Below, in pieces: positions 17,903-28,242 of a DNA stretch of 64,000 nucleotides. Position numbers and translations under genes: made by a program. Every line of letters begins with the position of its first letter. Within the stretch, counting starts at the first letter, position 1. Below the pieces are notes generated by a model that ran no database searches, was not told the origin of the DNA, and saw only the letters and a list, made by a program, of their open reading frames with translations. The stretch spans positions 4,712,001-4,776,000 of the forward strand of contig NZ_CP092462.1 in the NCBI RefSeq assembly GCF_022387135.1. The letters run 5' to 3'. The DNA is from Comamonas sp. B21-038. Its GTDB lineage: Bacteria; Pseudomonadota; Gammaproteobacteria; Burkholderiales; Burkholderiaceae_C.

Positions 17903-18649
17903 CTAGCGCCCGCCACCGGCATCGATGAAGGAGCCGGTGCAGTAGCTGCTGTGCTCGGACATCAGCCAGTAGATGGCCTGCGCGATTTCGTCTGCGGTGC
18001 CGCCGCGCCCCAGCGGCACACCGGCCGACAGCCGCTGCACGCGGTCGGGCTGGCCGCCGCTGGCGTGGATGTCGGTCTCGATCAGGCCCGGGCGCACGCC
18101 GTTGACGCGGATGCCTTGCGCGGCCACTTCATGGGCCAGGCCCAGGGTCATCGTGTCGATGGCCGCCTTGGAGGCCGCATAGTCCACATACTGGTTGGCC
18201 GAGCCCAGGCAGGCGGCCCGGCTGGACACATTGACGATACTGCCACCGGCGCCCCCTTCGGCCGTGCTCATGCGGCGCACCGCTTCGCGGGCGCACAGAA
18301 AGCTGCCCAGGACATTGATGTCGAACATGCGGCGCCAGCGGGCCATGTCCATGTCCTGCAGGCGCTGGGCGCGGTCCACCACGCCCGCGTTGTTGACCAG
18401 GGCGCCCAGACGGCCCAGCTCGTTGTCGATGCGCGCAAACATCGGCAGCACCTGGGCCTCGTCGGCCACATCGGCCTGCACGGCGATGGCGCGGCGGCCC
18501 AGGGCCTGCACGGCCTGCACCACGGTCTGGGCTGCTGCTTCATTGCTGCTGTAGTTCACGGCCACATCCCAGCCATGGCGGGCGGCGAGCAGGGCGGTGG
18601 CGGCACCGATGCCACGGCTGGCACCGGTGATGAGGACGATAGAGGTCAT
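17903..18649 (-). CDS. SDR family NAD(P)-dependent oxidoreductase
   Basis: Short-chain dehydrogenase/reductase with a Rossmann fold; substrate unknown. The 248-aa product has the cofactor motif TGASRGIGAA, the structural NNAG motif, the catalytic serine in VNVSSRAA and the Tyr-Lys pair in YAASK. Asn-Tyr-Ser after the second strand (VAVNYSS) suggests NADP preference. I start it at the ATG at 18649; a GTG at 18664 is an alternative. It lies about 65 bp downstream of the XRE regulator gene on the same strand, so the regulator may control it. Confidence 0.85.
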   Translation of the reverse strand: MTSIVLITGASRGIGAATALLAARHGWDVAVNYSSNEAAAQTVVQAVQALGRRAIAVQADVADEAQVLPMFARIDNELGRLGALVNNAGVVDRAQRLQDMDMARWRRMFDINVLGSFLCAREAVRRMSTAEGGAGGSIVNVSSRAACLGSANQYVDYAASKAAIDTMTLGLAHEVAAQGIRVNGVRPGLIETDIHASGGQPDRVQRLSAGVPLGRGGTADEIAQAIYWLMSEHSSYCTGSFIDAGGGR

Positions 18650-18713
18650 GGCGTTGGGGCTCACAAAAGATGCACTATCTTAGGCGAGCTTGCGCCGCAT
18701 GCCCATGCCGCAT

Positions 18714-19589
18714 TCAAGGCGCAGGCAGCGCGGCCAGCCGGTCGAGCGCCTCGGCGTCCTGGTCGCTGACGGGCAGGTAGACCACCATGCGCATGCCGCT
18801 GCGCGGCGCCGACCACCAGTAGGTCTGGCGCAGATGGAGGATGCCGACCACCGGGTGGTCAAAGGTCTTTTCGTTGTTCTCCGGGCTGCGCACCTGGTAG
18901 CGCTCCCAGGCATTGCGGAAGACGGGCGAGTGCGCCAGAAAATAGTCCAGCCGCCGGGCAATCGCCGGGTCGCCGCTTTGCTGGGTGTAGGCGGCGCGGA
19001 ACATCGCCACCATGCGCTCGATGCTCTGCGGCTCATGGCGCACCACGCGCTGCCACTGCGGATTGAACAGGTTCATGTGCAGGCAGTTGCGCTCCAGCGC
19101 AGGCAACCGCTGCAGCGATACGCCCATCAGCCGCTCATAGGCGGCATTGGCGTCGAGCAGGTCAAACGCGGCGCTTTGCATCTGGGCGGGGTAGGGCAGC
19201 ATCTTGTCCAGCAATTGCCGGTGCAGGCAGCCCGGTGCTTCCTGCGATGCAACCGCGGGCTGGTCGAGCTTGATGCCCGCCAGCACGAGCAAGTGACGCA
19301 GCTCGTCGTCATTGCATTGCAGCGCCCGGGCGATGGCCTCCACTGCCTGGCGCGACGGCTGTACCTCACGGCCTTGCTCAAGCTTGGTGTACCAGGTCAC
19401 GCCAATACCGGCGAGCTGGGCGACCTCCTCGCGCCGCAAGCCGGGCGTGCGCACGCGGCCATGGCGCGCCAGGCCCATGGCGGCGGCCGACAGGCTCTCG
19501 CGCCGGGCGCGCAGAAAGTGGCCCAGCTCCTGCGCAGGGGCAGAGGCCGCAACGGCAGGCGGGGCATGGGTGGGGGTGGCTGCAAGCAT
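18714..19589 (-). CDS. XRE-family regulator with MmyB-like ligand-binding domain
   Basis: The 291-aa protein has an N-terminal helix-turn-helix of the XRE type (about residues 20-80, with RTPGLRREEVAQLAGIGVTW and YTKLEQG). A C-terminal domain of the MmyB type (about 110-285) follows, which in relatives binds fatty acids or other small ligands. Such regulators commonly repress an adjacent SDR or transporter gene. Here it is upstream of an SDR gene and divergent from an MFS efflux gene, so both are candidate targets. Confidence 0.87.
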   Translation of the reverse strand: MLAATPTHAPPAVAASAPAQELGHFLRARRESLSAAAMGLARHGRVRTPGLRREEVAQLAGIGVTWYTKLEQGREVQPSRQAVEAIARALQCNDDELRHLLVLAGIKLDQPAVASQEAPGCLHRQLLDKMLPYPAQMQSAAFDLLDANAAYERLMGVSLQRLPALERNCLHMNLFNPQWQRVVRHEPQSIERMVAMFRAAYTQQSGDPAIARRLDYFLAHSPVFRNAWERYQVRSPENNEKTFDHPVVGILHLRQTYWWSAPRSGMRMVVYLPVSDQDAEALDRLAALPAP

Positions 19590-19724
19590 GGTCTTGGGCG
19601 GTTAGGGTAGCGGCAATGGTGCAGTGCAGTATAGGCCTTCCAAGCCTAGGCTACGTAAGATCTTGTACCAGTCTAAAAAACATAACACACTGGCGCCCTG
19701 TTTTATTTTCAGGCGCAGACTCCC
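19590..19724. promoter_or_regulatory. divergent regulator / MFS promoter region
   Basis: A 135-bp gap between divergent genes contains an imperfect dyad TAGGC-N7-GCCTA (19632-19648) that could be the XRE operator. An A/T-rich run lies at 19675-19690. No -35/-10 pair is clear enough to assign. Confidence 0.35.
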
Positions 19725-20942
19725 ATGCGAAGAATCACTGCTGACAACGCCACCTTCGGCGTTTTTCTGGCCTTCCTGCTGATCCCGCTGTCGGGCATTG
19801 GCACCGATATCTACCTGCCCTCGATGCCCGCCATGGCGCAGAGCCTGGGCGGCACCGCGTCCCAGATCCAGCTGACCTTGACCTTGTTCATCGCCGGCTA
19901 TGGCCTGGGCCAGCTGGTGGTGGGCGTGCTGCTGGACCGCTTTGGCCGCTGGCGCCCCACGATGGTGGCGCTGGCGTTGTTTGCGCTGTCGAGCGCGGCC
20001 ATTGCCGTCAGCGACGACATCGTCGTCATCTGCGCGCTGCGCCTGCTGCAAGGCCTGCTGGGCGCGGTGGCCGTGGTCGGCAAGCGCACCTTTTTTGTCG
20101 ATGTGTTCCGGGGCCCGGCGCTGCAGCGCTACCTGACCTGGATGACCGTGGTCTGGTCGCTGGGGCCCATCTGCGCGCCCTTCATCGGCGGCTTTGTGCA
20201 GACCCACTGGGGCTGGCGTGCCAACTTTGTGGTGCTGGCCGCATTCTCGGTGGTTGCGCTGGTGCTGGAGCTGCTGGGCGGCGGCGAGACCTTGGCCCAG
20301 CCCCAGCCCATCCGGCCGCGTGAAGTGGCCAGCCGGGCCTGGGAGATCATGCGCAACCGCGCCTTTGCGCGGGGCGTGCTCTGCGTCAGCGCCGCGTATG
20401 CGATGGTGATGGGCTGGAGCATGGCCTCGCCCTTCATCGTCGAGACGGTGTACCACCGCCCACCGACCACCACGGGATCGCTGGCGCTGCTGATGGGCCT
20501 GGCCTGGATGGGGGGCGGCCTGATCGCCCGCGCAGCGATGGCGCGCTCGCTGGCGGCCAAGCACCAAGGTGCCTTGCTGGCCATGGCCGGCTTTATCGGG
20601 CTGCTGGCGCTGACGACCTGGCTGCCCGCGTCCTGGCCATCGCTGGAGGTGATGGCGGCCGTCGCCTTTTGCATCCATGTGGCGGCGGGACTGGTGTTCA
20701 ATATCCACTTCGCCCATGTGCTGTCGATGTTCCCCAAACACGCTGCCTTGTCGGGCGGCATTGCCGGCGGCCTGGCCTTCTTGCTGACCTCGCTGCTCGC
20801 GTCCTTGGGCATCCACCTGGTGAACCCGCAGACGGCGTTGGGCCTGGCGGCGGTGTATGGCGGGCTGGCCTTGCTGCTGGTGGCAGCCTGGCTGACGATG
20901 CTGGCGCGTCCGGCACCGGCAGCGGCCTGCGCCACGCCATAA
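19725..20942 (+). CDS. MFS transporter, Bcr/CflA drug-resistance family
   Basis: Proton-driven inner-membrane efflux pump with twelve predicted membrane segments in 405 aa. The Bcr/CflA family is indicated by GTDIYLPSMPAMAQSLG in the first helix region and by motif A, GQLVVGVLLDRFGRWRP, between helices 2 and 3. Members export bicyclomycin, chloramphenicol or small metabolites; the substrate cannot be read here. It is divergent from the XRE regulator, which probably controls it, and is followed 46 bp later by a dienelactone hydrolase gene. Confidence 0.88.
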   Translation: MRRITADNATFGVFLAFLLIPLSGIGTDIYLPSMPAMAQSLGGTASQIQLTLTLFIAGYGLGQLVVGVLLDRFGRWRPTMVALALFALSSAAIAVSDDIVVICALRLLQGLLGAVAVVGKRTFFVDVFRGPALQRYLTWMTVVWSLGPICAPFIGGFVQTHWGWRANFVVLAAFSVVALVLELLGGGETLAQPQPIRPREVASRAWEIMRNRAFARGVLCVSAAYAMVMGWSMASPFIVETVYHRPPTTTGSLALLMGLAWMGGGLIARAAMARSLAAKHQGALLAMAGFIGLLALTTWLPASWPSLEVMAAVAFCIHVAAGLVFNIHFAHVLSMFPKHAALSGGIAGGLAFLLTSLLASLGIHLVNPQTALGLAAVYGGLALLLVAAWLTMLARPAPAAACATP

Positions 20943-20988
20943 TCAGCGAGGCCCGAATCTTGAATCTGTTGAGCAAGGAGTGATCGCG

Positions 20989-21681
20989 ATGGGAAATTTT
21001 GTAGATCTGAAGTCGGCCGACGGCCAGGTGTTTCCGGCCTACATCGCCGAGCCAGAAGGCCAGGCGCGTGGCGCCATCGTCGTGGTGCAGGAGATCTTTG
21101 GCGTCAACTCGCACATCCGCTCGGTGGCGGACCGCATTGCGCAAAGCGGCTATGTGGCGATTGCGCCGGCCACGTTCGCCCGCATCAAGCCCGGCGTGGA
21201 CCTGGGCTACAGCGATGCCGACATGCAAGCCGGCGTAGCGTTGAAGGCCGCTGCCGAAGCGCCCGCCGTGGCCCCTGGCGTGATGCTGGACCTGCAGACC
21301 GCGATTGACGAAGGCGCACGGCGCAGCGGCGGCAAGGTCGGCATCACCGGCTTTTGCTGGGGTGGCCTGCTGGCCTGGCGCGCAGCCTGCGAGCTCCAGG
21401 GGCTGTCGGCATCGGTGCCTTACTACGGCGGCGGCATGACCACTGGCGACGAGATCGCGCGCCAGCCCCGGTGCCCGGTGATGGCCCATTTTGGCGACAA
21501 GGACCACTGGATCCCGCTGGCGTCGGTGGACGCCTTCCGCACCGCCCACCCCGAGGCCGAGGTCTATGTCTACGCGGCCGACCACGGCTTCAACTGCGAC
21601 CAGCGCGGCTCGTATGACGCAGCAGCATCGGCCGCCGCACGGGCCCGCAGCATGGCCTTTTTTGCCAAACATGTAGGCTGA
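20989..21681 (+). CDS. dienelactone hydrolase family protein
   Basis: Alpha/beta hydrolase of the carboxymethylenebutenolidase family, which opens dienelactones in chlorocatechol breakdown or acts on related esters. The 230-aa product has the nucleophile Cys123 in GFCWGG, aspartate in HFGDKDHWIP and histidine in AADHGFNCD, the full Cys-Asp-His triad. I chose the ATG at 20989, eight bases after AAGGAG, over the GTG at 20980 inside that site. No other ortho-cleavage genes are nearby, so a housekeeping or detoxifying role is as likely as aromatic catabolism. Confidence 0.88.
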   Translation: MGNFVDLKSADGQVFPAYIAEPEGQARGAIVVVQEIFGVNSHIRSVADRIAQSGYVAIAPATFARIKPGVDLGYSDADMQAGVALKAAAEAPAVAPGVMLDLQTAIDEGARRSGGKVGITGFCWGGLLAWRAACELQGLSASVPYYGGGMTTGDEIARQPRCPVMAHFGDKDHWIPLASVDAFRTAHPEAEVYVYAADHGFNCDQRGSYDAAASAAARARSMAFFAKHVG

Positions 21682-21708
21682 GCGGTCACTCCCGCCCAGC
21701 GCTGCACG

Positions 21709-21757
21709 AAGCCTTGCAGGCTTTGAGAACCCTGTTCTCAGCCTGCAAGGCTTTGTT
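21709..21757 (+). terminator. long perfect hairpin, probable terminator
   Basis: AAGCCTTGCAGGC plus TGAGAAC (21709-21730) pairs with GTTCTCA plus GCCTGCAAGGCTT (21734-21753). That gives 20 base pairs with only a 2-nt bulge and a 3-nt loop. It is followed by TGTTGCATTTT. It ends the dienelactone hydrolase transcript before the nucleotidase gene. Confidence 0.7.
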
Positions 21758-21840
21758 GCATTTTCGGGGGCCGTTCGTAACACCGTCGTCATACCGCCTG
21801 CTGATGATGCGCGCATCGCTCACTTTCAACGATAACCACG

Positions 21841-23892
21841 ATGCGCACCCCTTTTCCCCCTGCCTGCGACTTCCGGACCGCAGCGCTCACGCTGACCACG
21901 CTGGCCGCTGCGGCCCTGCTGACGGCCTGCGGCGGTGGCGGCTCCAGCAGCCCCACATCGGCGACCGCCACCTTGGCGGTGCTCGAGACCACCGACCTGC
22001 ACTTCAACATCCGCAGCTACGACTACTTCAAGCTGGCCGATGATCCCTCGTATGGCTTTGAGCGCACAGCCACGTTGATCCGCCAGGCGCGCAGCGACTT
22101 TGCCAACACCTTGCTGGTGGACAACGGCGACACCATCCAGGGCACGGCGCTGGCCGACTACGAGGCGCAGGTGGCGCCGATCGCCTGCGACCAGCAGCTG
22201 TCCATGTACAAGGCCATGGGCGTGTTCAAGTTCGATGCCGGCACCCTGGGCAACCATGAGTTCAACTACGGCCTGCCCTTTCTCAACCAGGTGCTGGGTG
22301 GCGGCCTCCAGGTCGATGGCGTCGATGCCAGCAAGAAGTGCGCAGGCCCGGGCTACCCGATGGCACTGGCCAATGTGATCAGCAGCAAAACCAATGCGCC
22401 GCTGGTGCCGCCCTATCTGGTGCTCGAGCGCGAGATCAGCGGCACCGACAGCGACGGCAAGGCCGTCAAGCTGCCGATCAAGATCGGGGTGATCGGCTTT
22501 ACCACGCCCGGCATCATGGGCTGGGACAAGCGCCATCTGGAAGGCAAGGTACAGGTGACGGGTGCGGTCGAGGCCGCACAAAAGTATGTGCCTGAGCTGC
22601 GCAGCAAGGGCGCTGACGTCGTCGTGGCGCTGCTGCATGGCGGGCTCGACGCCTCGGAATACCGTGCCGACATGGAGAACCCGGGCCTGTACCTGAGCAA
22701 GGTGGCGGGCATCGACGCGATGGTGATGGGCCACCAGCACGGCGTCTTCCCCGACACGGCCGCGCAACCGGCCTTCAGCATGGCCGGAGTCGACCACCAG
22801 GCTGGCACGGTCAACGGCGTGCCGGCGGTGATGGCCAGCAGCTGGGGCAAGGCGCTGGGCGTGGTGGCGCTGTCGCTGAAGTGGGATGGCAAGGCCTGGA
22901 GTGTGGACAGGACCCAGAGCAAGTCGGCGCTGCGCAGCACGGCCACCGGCAAGGATGCCGCAGGCAAGACCACCTATGTGGCCGTTGACAGCAGCATTGC
23001 ACCGGTGGTGGAGCGCCAGCACCAGGCGGCCATCAGCTATGTGAAGACGCCCGTGGGCCAGACCGACTTCCGCATGGGCACGCAGTTTGCCGATGTGGGC
23101 GACCCCGGCGCGATCCAGCTGGTCAACCAGGCGCAGCAGGACTATGTGCAGCGCTATGTGCAGGCGAATCTGCCGCAGTATGCGCAGCTGCCGGTGCTGT
23201 CGGTGAGCGCGCCTTTCAAGTCGGGCTTCCAGGGCGGTGCGGACTACACCGATGTGGCCGCCGGTCCGCTGGCGATCTACAACGCGGCCGACCTCTACCT
23301 CTACCCCAACACCGTCTATGCGGTGAAGGTGAACGGCGCGCAGATCAAGCGCTGGCTGGAGGCCGCTGCCCAGCGCTTCAACCGCATCGACCCGGCTGCG
23401 ACTGCAGACCAGTGGCTGATCAGCAGCTTTCCCGGCTACAACTTCGACATGTTCACCAGCGCCGACATGCAGTACCAGATCGATGTGACCCAGCCCGTCG
23501 GCAGCCGCATCGTGGACCTGCAGTACAAGGGCGCGCCCATCGACCCGGCGCAGGACTTTGTGATCGCCACCAACAACTACCGTGCCACCAGCGGCAAGAG
23601 CTTCCTGCCCGAGCTCGACGGCCGCGCCACCATCTATGCCTCGCCCGATGCGAACCGCGATGTGGTGATCGCGTACATCAAGGACCACCCGCAGGTGACC
23701 CGTTCGGCCAATGGTGCTGCCCACAGCTGGCGCTTTGCCAAGACGCCGACGGCCGGCAAGGTGTTGTTCACGTCGGCGGCCAATGCGCTGCCGGTGGCGC
23801 AGGCAGCGGGCCTGGACCATGTCTCGCTGGACAAGGCGGATGATGGGACGGGCACGCAGCGCGCGGTCTACCGCATTGATCTGGGCCGGTAA
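21841..23892 (+). CDS. CpdB-like 2',3'-cyclic-nucleotide phosphodiesterase / 3'-nucleotidase lipoprotein
   Basis: Periplasmic metallophosphoesterase that dephosphorylates external nucleotides for uptake. The 683-aa product has a lipoprotein signal ending LLTAC followed by a GGGGSSS spacer. Its metal ligands are D-L-H in ETTDLHFN, DNGDTIQG, GNHEFNYG and GHQHGVFP. A C-terminal 5'-nucleotidase domain (about residues 400-620, with DLYLYPNTVYAVKV) binds substrate. ETTDLH..YDY is closer to CpdB than to UshA. The lipidated N-terminus differs from E. coli CpdB, which is soluble. Confidence 0.85.
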   Translation: MRTPFPPACDFRTAALTLTTLAAAALLTACGGGGSSSPTSATATLAVLETTDLHFNIRSYDYFKLADDPSYGFERTATLIRQARSDFANTLLVDNGDTIQGTALADYEAQVAPIACDQQLSMYKAMGVFKFDAGTLGNHEFNYGLPFLNQVLGGGLQVDGVDASKKCAGPGYPMALANVISSKTNAPLVPPYLVLEREISGTDSDGKAVKLPIKIGVIGFTTPGIMGWDKRHLEGKVQVTGAVEAAQKYVPELRSKGADVVVALLHGGLDASEYRADMENPGLYLSKVAGIDAMVMGHQHGVFPDTAAQPAFSMAGVDHQAGTVNGVPAVMASSWGKALGVVALSLKWDGKAWSVDRTQSKSALRSTATGKDAAGKTTYVAVDSSIAPVVERQHQAAISYVKTPVGQTDFRMGTQFADVGDPGAIQLVNQAQQDYVQRYVQANLPQYAQLPVLSVSAPFKSGFQGGADYTDVAAGPLAIYNAADLYLYPNTVYAVKVNGAQIKRWLEAAAQRFNRIDPAATADQWLISSFPGYNFDMFTSADMQYQIDVTQPVGSRIVDLQYKGAPIDPAQDFVIATNNYRATSGKSFLPELDGRATIYASPDANRDVVIAYIKDHPQVTRSANGAAHSWRFAKTPTAGKVLFTSAANALPVAQAAGLDHVSLDKADDGTGTQRAVYRIDLGR

Positions 23893-23943
23893 GCCGTCCA
23901 GCAGTGGCGCGCCGTGCGCCGCTGGCTGGAGGACGGGTAAGCG

Positions 23944-25182
23944 CTATCTGCCAGTGCGGGTCAGGTAGCGCTTGTACGAGAAAAAGCCGATCAGCGCCAC
24001 GGTGATGAAGGCCATCACGCCCATGGCCCACCAGAAGCCGTCTTCCTTGTGGATAAGGGGGATGAACTCAAAGTTCATGCCGAAGATCGCGGCAATCAGG
24101 TTGAGCGGCAGGAAGATGGCGGTGATCGTGGTGAGCGTGCGCATGATGTCGTTGGCGCGGTTGCTCTGTACCGAAAAATGCATCTGCACGGCCGTCTCGG
24201 TGCTTTGTTCGAGCCGGCGCACATGGTGCACCACGCGCTCGATGTGTTCGAGCACATCGCGGCTGCGCACCTTGAGCGCTTCGAGCTCGCGCTGGGCACC
24301 GGGGGCCTCCGGCTGAGGCCAGGTCTCCAGCGCGTCCACCCAGTCCTGCACGGCAGCGCGCTGGTCTTCGCAGATTTCGTCGAGCTGGTGCAGGGTCAGC
24401 CGCGCCTCCAGCAGCGCCTGCCAGTTGGCAATGCGCTTGCGCGGCGACAGCAGCGCGCTTTGCCACTGGTCCAGGTGGCGCGAGAGCTCACGGCGCAGGT
24501 CCAGGTAGTTGTCCACGATGATGTTGACCACACGCATCATCAGGTCAGCCGGGGACAACGGCAGGCGGATGGGCTGGAGGCCGCCCGGCGTGGGGCTGCT
24601 GCCGGGGTTGCGGAAGGCCTTGTCCTCGCGTGCCAGGCGCTCTTGCGTGGCATCCGATATCTGGCCCAGGTCGGGCGCCTCGGCAGCCAGCGGCGGCGTG
24701 CCGGTCTTGGCAAATTGCAGCAGGCGCCGTGCATAGCCATCACGCACCGTGCAGTCCTCGGGGTGTACCGACAGCAGCACCCGCTCCCACGCGGCAAAGC
24801 CCACCGGCGTGGTGCTGATGCGCGGTGCCTCATTGAGGGGTTTGGCCGCGGCGGTGCGCCGCGCCGCTGCCAGCGCAGCGGTGCCCACCTGGGATGGCGT
24901 GCTGGCCAGACGGCGTATCACCAGCAGGTCGTATTGCGAGGTGTAGTCATAGTGGGAAGGGAGCTGGGCGTTGAGCAGGTCGGAGACATGCAGGTCGACC
25001 AGCGGCGCGCCACTGAGCTTTTGCAGTGCCAGCTGCAGGCTGCCCAGCTGCTCGCTGAAATAGCTGCGGGTGCAGGCCAGCCACAGGAAGCCTTTGGCAG
25101 GGAGCTCGAAAGGCACCGAGGCCAGCTCGCTGGTCTCGTTGCCGATGATGTGAAAGATGCGGATGCTGCTGGGTGTACTCAC
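23944..25182 (-). CDS. CorA family magnesium/divalent cation transporter
   Basis: Homopentameric inner-membrane channel for Mg2+ or Zn2+. The 412-aa product has a large cytoplasmic domain (to about residue 345) with long helices, then two C-terminal membrane segments separated by the selectivity motif G-M-N (IFGMNFEFIPL) and ending in the basic KRYLTRTGR. It is longer than E. coli CorA (316 aa) mainly in the N-terminal domain. It is transcribed leftward downstream of hemB, from which it is separated by a terminator. Confidence 0.88.
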   Translation of the reverse strand: MSTPSSIRIFHIIGNETSELASVPFELPAKGFLWLACTRSYFSEQLGSLQLALQKLSGAPLVDLHVSDLLNAQLPSHYDYTSQYDLLVIRRLASTPSQVGTAALAAARRTAAAKPLNEAPRISTTPVGFAAWERVLLSVHPEDCTVRDGYARRLLQFAKTGTPPLAAEAPDLGQISDATQERLAREDKAFRNPGSSPTPGGLQPIRLPLSPADLMMRVVNIIVDNYLDLRRELSRHLDQWQSALLSPRKRIANWQALLEARLTLHQLDEICEDQRAAVQDWVDALETWPQPEAPGAQRELEALKVRSRDVLEHIERVVHHVRRLEQSTETAVQMHFSVQSNRANDIMRTLTTITAIFLPLNLIAAIFGMNFEFIPLIHKEDGFWWAMGVMAFITVALIGFFSYKRYLTRTGR

Positions 25183-25216
25183 CGGGATTCCTCGGTCGCT
25201 TCAGGCGCAGCATGGC

Positions 25217-25242
25217 AAAAAAAACGGGCCTGTGCAAGCCCG
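25217..25242 (-). terminator. rho-independent terminator of hemB
   Basis: On the minus strand CGGGC and GCCCG form a stem around an 8-nt loop and are followed by eight U residues (A-run 25217-25224 on the plus strand). It separates hemB from the corA-like gene. Confidence 0.7.
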
Positions 25243-25259
25243 CTCTGGTATTTTTGCTA

Positions 25260-26348
<1,089 letters not shown>

Positions 26349-26465
26349 CTACCCGGCGGGCCACTGCTTGCGCCAGATCAAGGCCGCGCCGGTGCGCCCG
26401 GTGGCCCCCGTTTTATAGCCGGGGTCCTGTGCTGGGCCATCGCCCGAGCCACTACACTGTGGCGC

Positions 26466-26891
26466 ATGCTCATGCTGTGGATCAAAGCCTTTCATATCGT
26501 ATTTGTGGCCAGCTGGTTTGCGGGCCTGTTTTACCTGCCCCGGATCTTCGTGAACCTGGCCATGGTGCCGGCCGGCTCGCAGGCCGAGCGCGAGCGCCTG
26601 CTGCTGATGGCGCGCAAGCTGTTGCGCTTCATGACGATGATTGCCGTGCTGGCGCTGGGCCTGGGCCTGTGGCTGTGGCTGGGCTGGTGGCGCGGGGCCG
26701 GGGGCTGGCTGCATGCCAAGCTGTTCTTTGTGCTGCTGGTCGTCGGCTACCACCATGCCTGTGCGGTGCTGCTGCGCAAGATCGCCAATGGCACGGACCG
26801 GCATTCGCATGTCTGGTACCGCTGGTTCAACGAGGTGCCGGTCGTGGCCATGGTCATCATCGTGGTGCTGGTGGTGGTCAAACCCTTTTAA
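26466..26891 (+). CDS. hemJ: protoporphyrinogen oxidase HemJ (UPF0093/TIGR00701)
   Basis: Membrane enzyme for the penultimate heme step in bacteria lacking HemG or HemY. The 141-aa product has about four membrane segments and the family's opening WIKAFHIVFVASWFAGLFYL with its conserved histidine; a second His lies in YHHACAVLLRK. The length is that of HemJ (about 140 aa). The start is the ATG at 26466, with a second ATG two codons later. Its divergent pairing with hemB supports the heme role. Confidence 0.85.
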   Translation: MLMLWIKAFHIVFVASWFAGLFYLPRIFVNLAMVPAGSQAERERLLLMARKLLRFMTMIAVLALGLGLWLWLGWWRGAGGWLHAKLFFVLLVVGYHHACAVLLRKIANGTDRHSHVWYRWFNEVPVVAMVIIVVLVVVKPF

Positions 26892-26951
26892 TCCGCGCAC
26901 ACTTCGGTACCCCACCCCGCACTACGATCGGCGCACCCGGGCCCACGCACC

Positions 26952-28151
26952 ATGCCTGATAGCAGTCCCGTCCCCTCCCACCCGCCGGCGCCTGCCGCAT
27001 CCGGCGAACACCGCACCATTGCCTGGCCGCTGGTGCCGGTGTATGTGGCGCTGATCGTCTTTGCCAGCCTTTTCCCGTTTACGGGCTGGCGCACCCAGGG
27101 CATCTCGCCGGCAGAATTTTTGCTGGCCCGCATTCCGCCGCCGTACTGGACCTGGTTCGATGTCTGGATCAATGTGGCGGGCTATGCGCCGCTGGGCCTG
27201 TTGCTGAGCCTGGGCTGGTGGCGCCATGGCTGGTTCAGGACGGGCTGGTTCTGGGCCCTGTGCGTGGGCAGCCTGCTGTCGCTGTCGATGGAGTTCTTGC
27301 AGATTTTTCTGCCGCTTCGGGTCTCCAGCAACATGGACTGGCTGCTCAACAGCATCGGCACCTTGCTCGGGGCCCTGATGGTGCCCTTGCTGGCCTGGAT
27401 GGGCATTCTGCGGCGCTGGCGCGATGTGCGGGCACGCTGGTTCGACGCTGATGCGCGTGGCGCGATCGTGCTGCTGATGCTGTGGCCTCTGGCGCTGCTG
27501 TTCCCGGCTGCGCAGCCCTTTGGCCTCGGGCAGGTGTTTGACCGGCTGGAGATGTGGCTGGTCGACATGCTCGAGAACTCGGCCTTCGAGCACTGGATGC
27601 CCAACTTCATGCAGGCCACCGAGCCGCTGTCGCCCATCGGGCAGCTGATGGCCGTGCTGCTGGGCCTGCTGATTCCCTGTTGGCTGGCCTTCAGCGTGAT
27701 GGGCAGCGTGACGCGTCGCATGATCATGGTGGCGCTGGTGGTGTTGGCCGGGATAGGCTTTTCGGCGCTGTCGTCGTCGCTGAGCTATGGGCCAGCCTAT
27801 GCCTGGGATTGGCTGGACCAGACCACGCGCCTGGGCATAGCACTGGCGGTGTCGCTGGCGCTGCTGCAAGTGGGCTTGCCACGCCGCTATTGCGTGCTGC
27901 TGCTGCTGATGGGGCTGATGATCGATGTCAACCTGCTCAACCAGGCTCCGCCCAACCCCTACTATGCCGATGCCCTGCAGTCCTGGGAGCAGGGGCGCTT
28001 CATCCGCTTTTTTGGCCTGGGCCAGTGGCTCAGCTGGCTGTGGCCGTTTGCGGTGATCGCCTATGTGCTGCTGCGCCTGGGCCGGCTGCCTGCGGTGGTG
28101 GCGGCCCGCCGGCGCCAGCGGGTGACGGCCAGCCCGCCCGAGCAGCGCTAA
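26952..28151 (+). CDS. VanZ family membrane protein
   Basis: Polytopic inner-membrane protein of 399 aa. The N-terminal half resembles the VanZ domain, with VYVALIVFASLFPFTGWR, WFDVWINVAGYAPLGLLL and SLLSLSMEFLQIFLPLR, ending in the typical NMDWLLNSIGTLLG. The C-terminal half adds about five more membrane segments. VanZ gives low-level teicoplanin resistance in Gram-positives. Its role in Gram-negatives is unknown, and here it is not near any resistance gene. It follows hemJ by 60 bp. Confidence 0.85.
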   Translation: MPDSSPVPSHPPAPAASGEHRTIAWPLVPVYVALIVFASLFPFTGWRTQGISPAEFLLARIPPPYWTWFDVWINVAGYAPLGLLLSLGWWRHGWFRTGWFWALCVGSLLSLSMEFLQIFLPLRVSSNMDWLLNSIGTLLGALMVPLLAWMGILRRWRDVRARWFDADARGAIVLLMLWPLALLFPAAQPFGLGQVFDRLEMWLVDMLENSAFEHWMPNFMQATEPLSPIGQLMAVLLGLLIPCWLAFSVMGSVTRRMIMVALVVLAGIGFSALSSSLSYGPAYAWDWLDQTTRLGIALAVSLALLQVGLPRRYCVLLLLMGLMIDVNLLNQAPPNPYYADALQSWEQGRFIRFFGLGQWLSWLWPFAVIAYVLLRLGRLPAVVAARRRQRVTASPPEQR

Positions 28152-28242
28152 ACGCAGTAGCCCGTGGCGGTATTGCGGCCCGTGGGCGCCGCGCGGGCGC
28201 CAAGCTGCCACAATGGGGGATCGCATTCGAAGAGAGCTTGGC

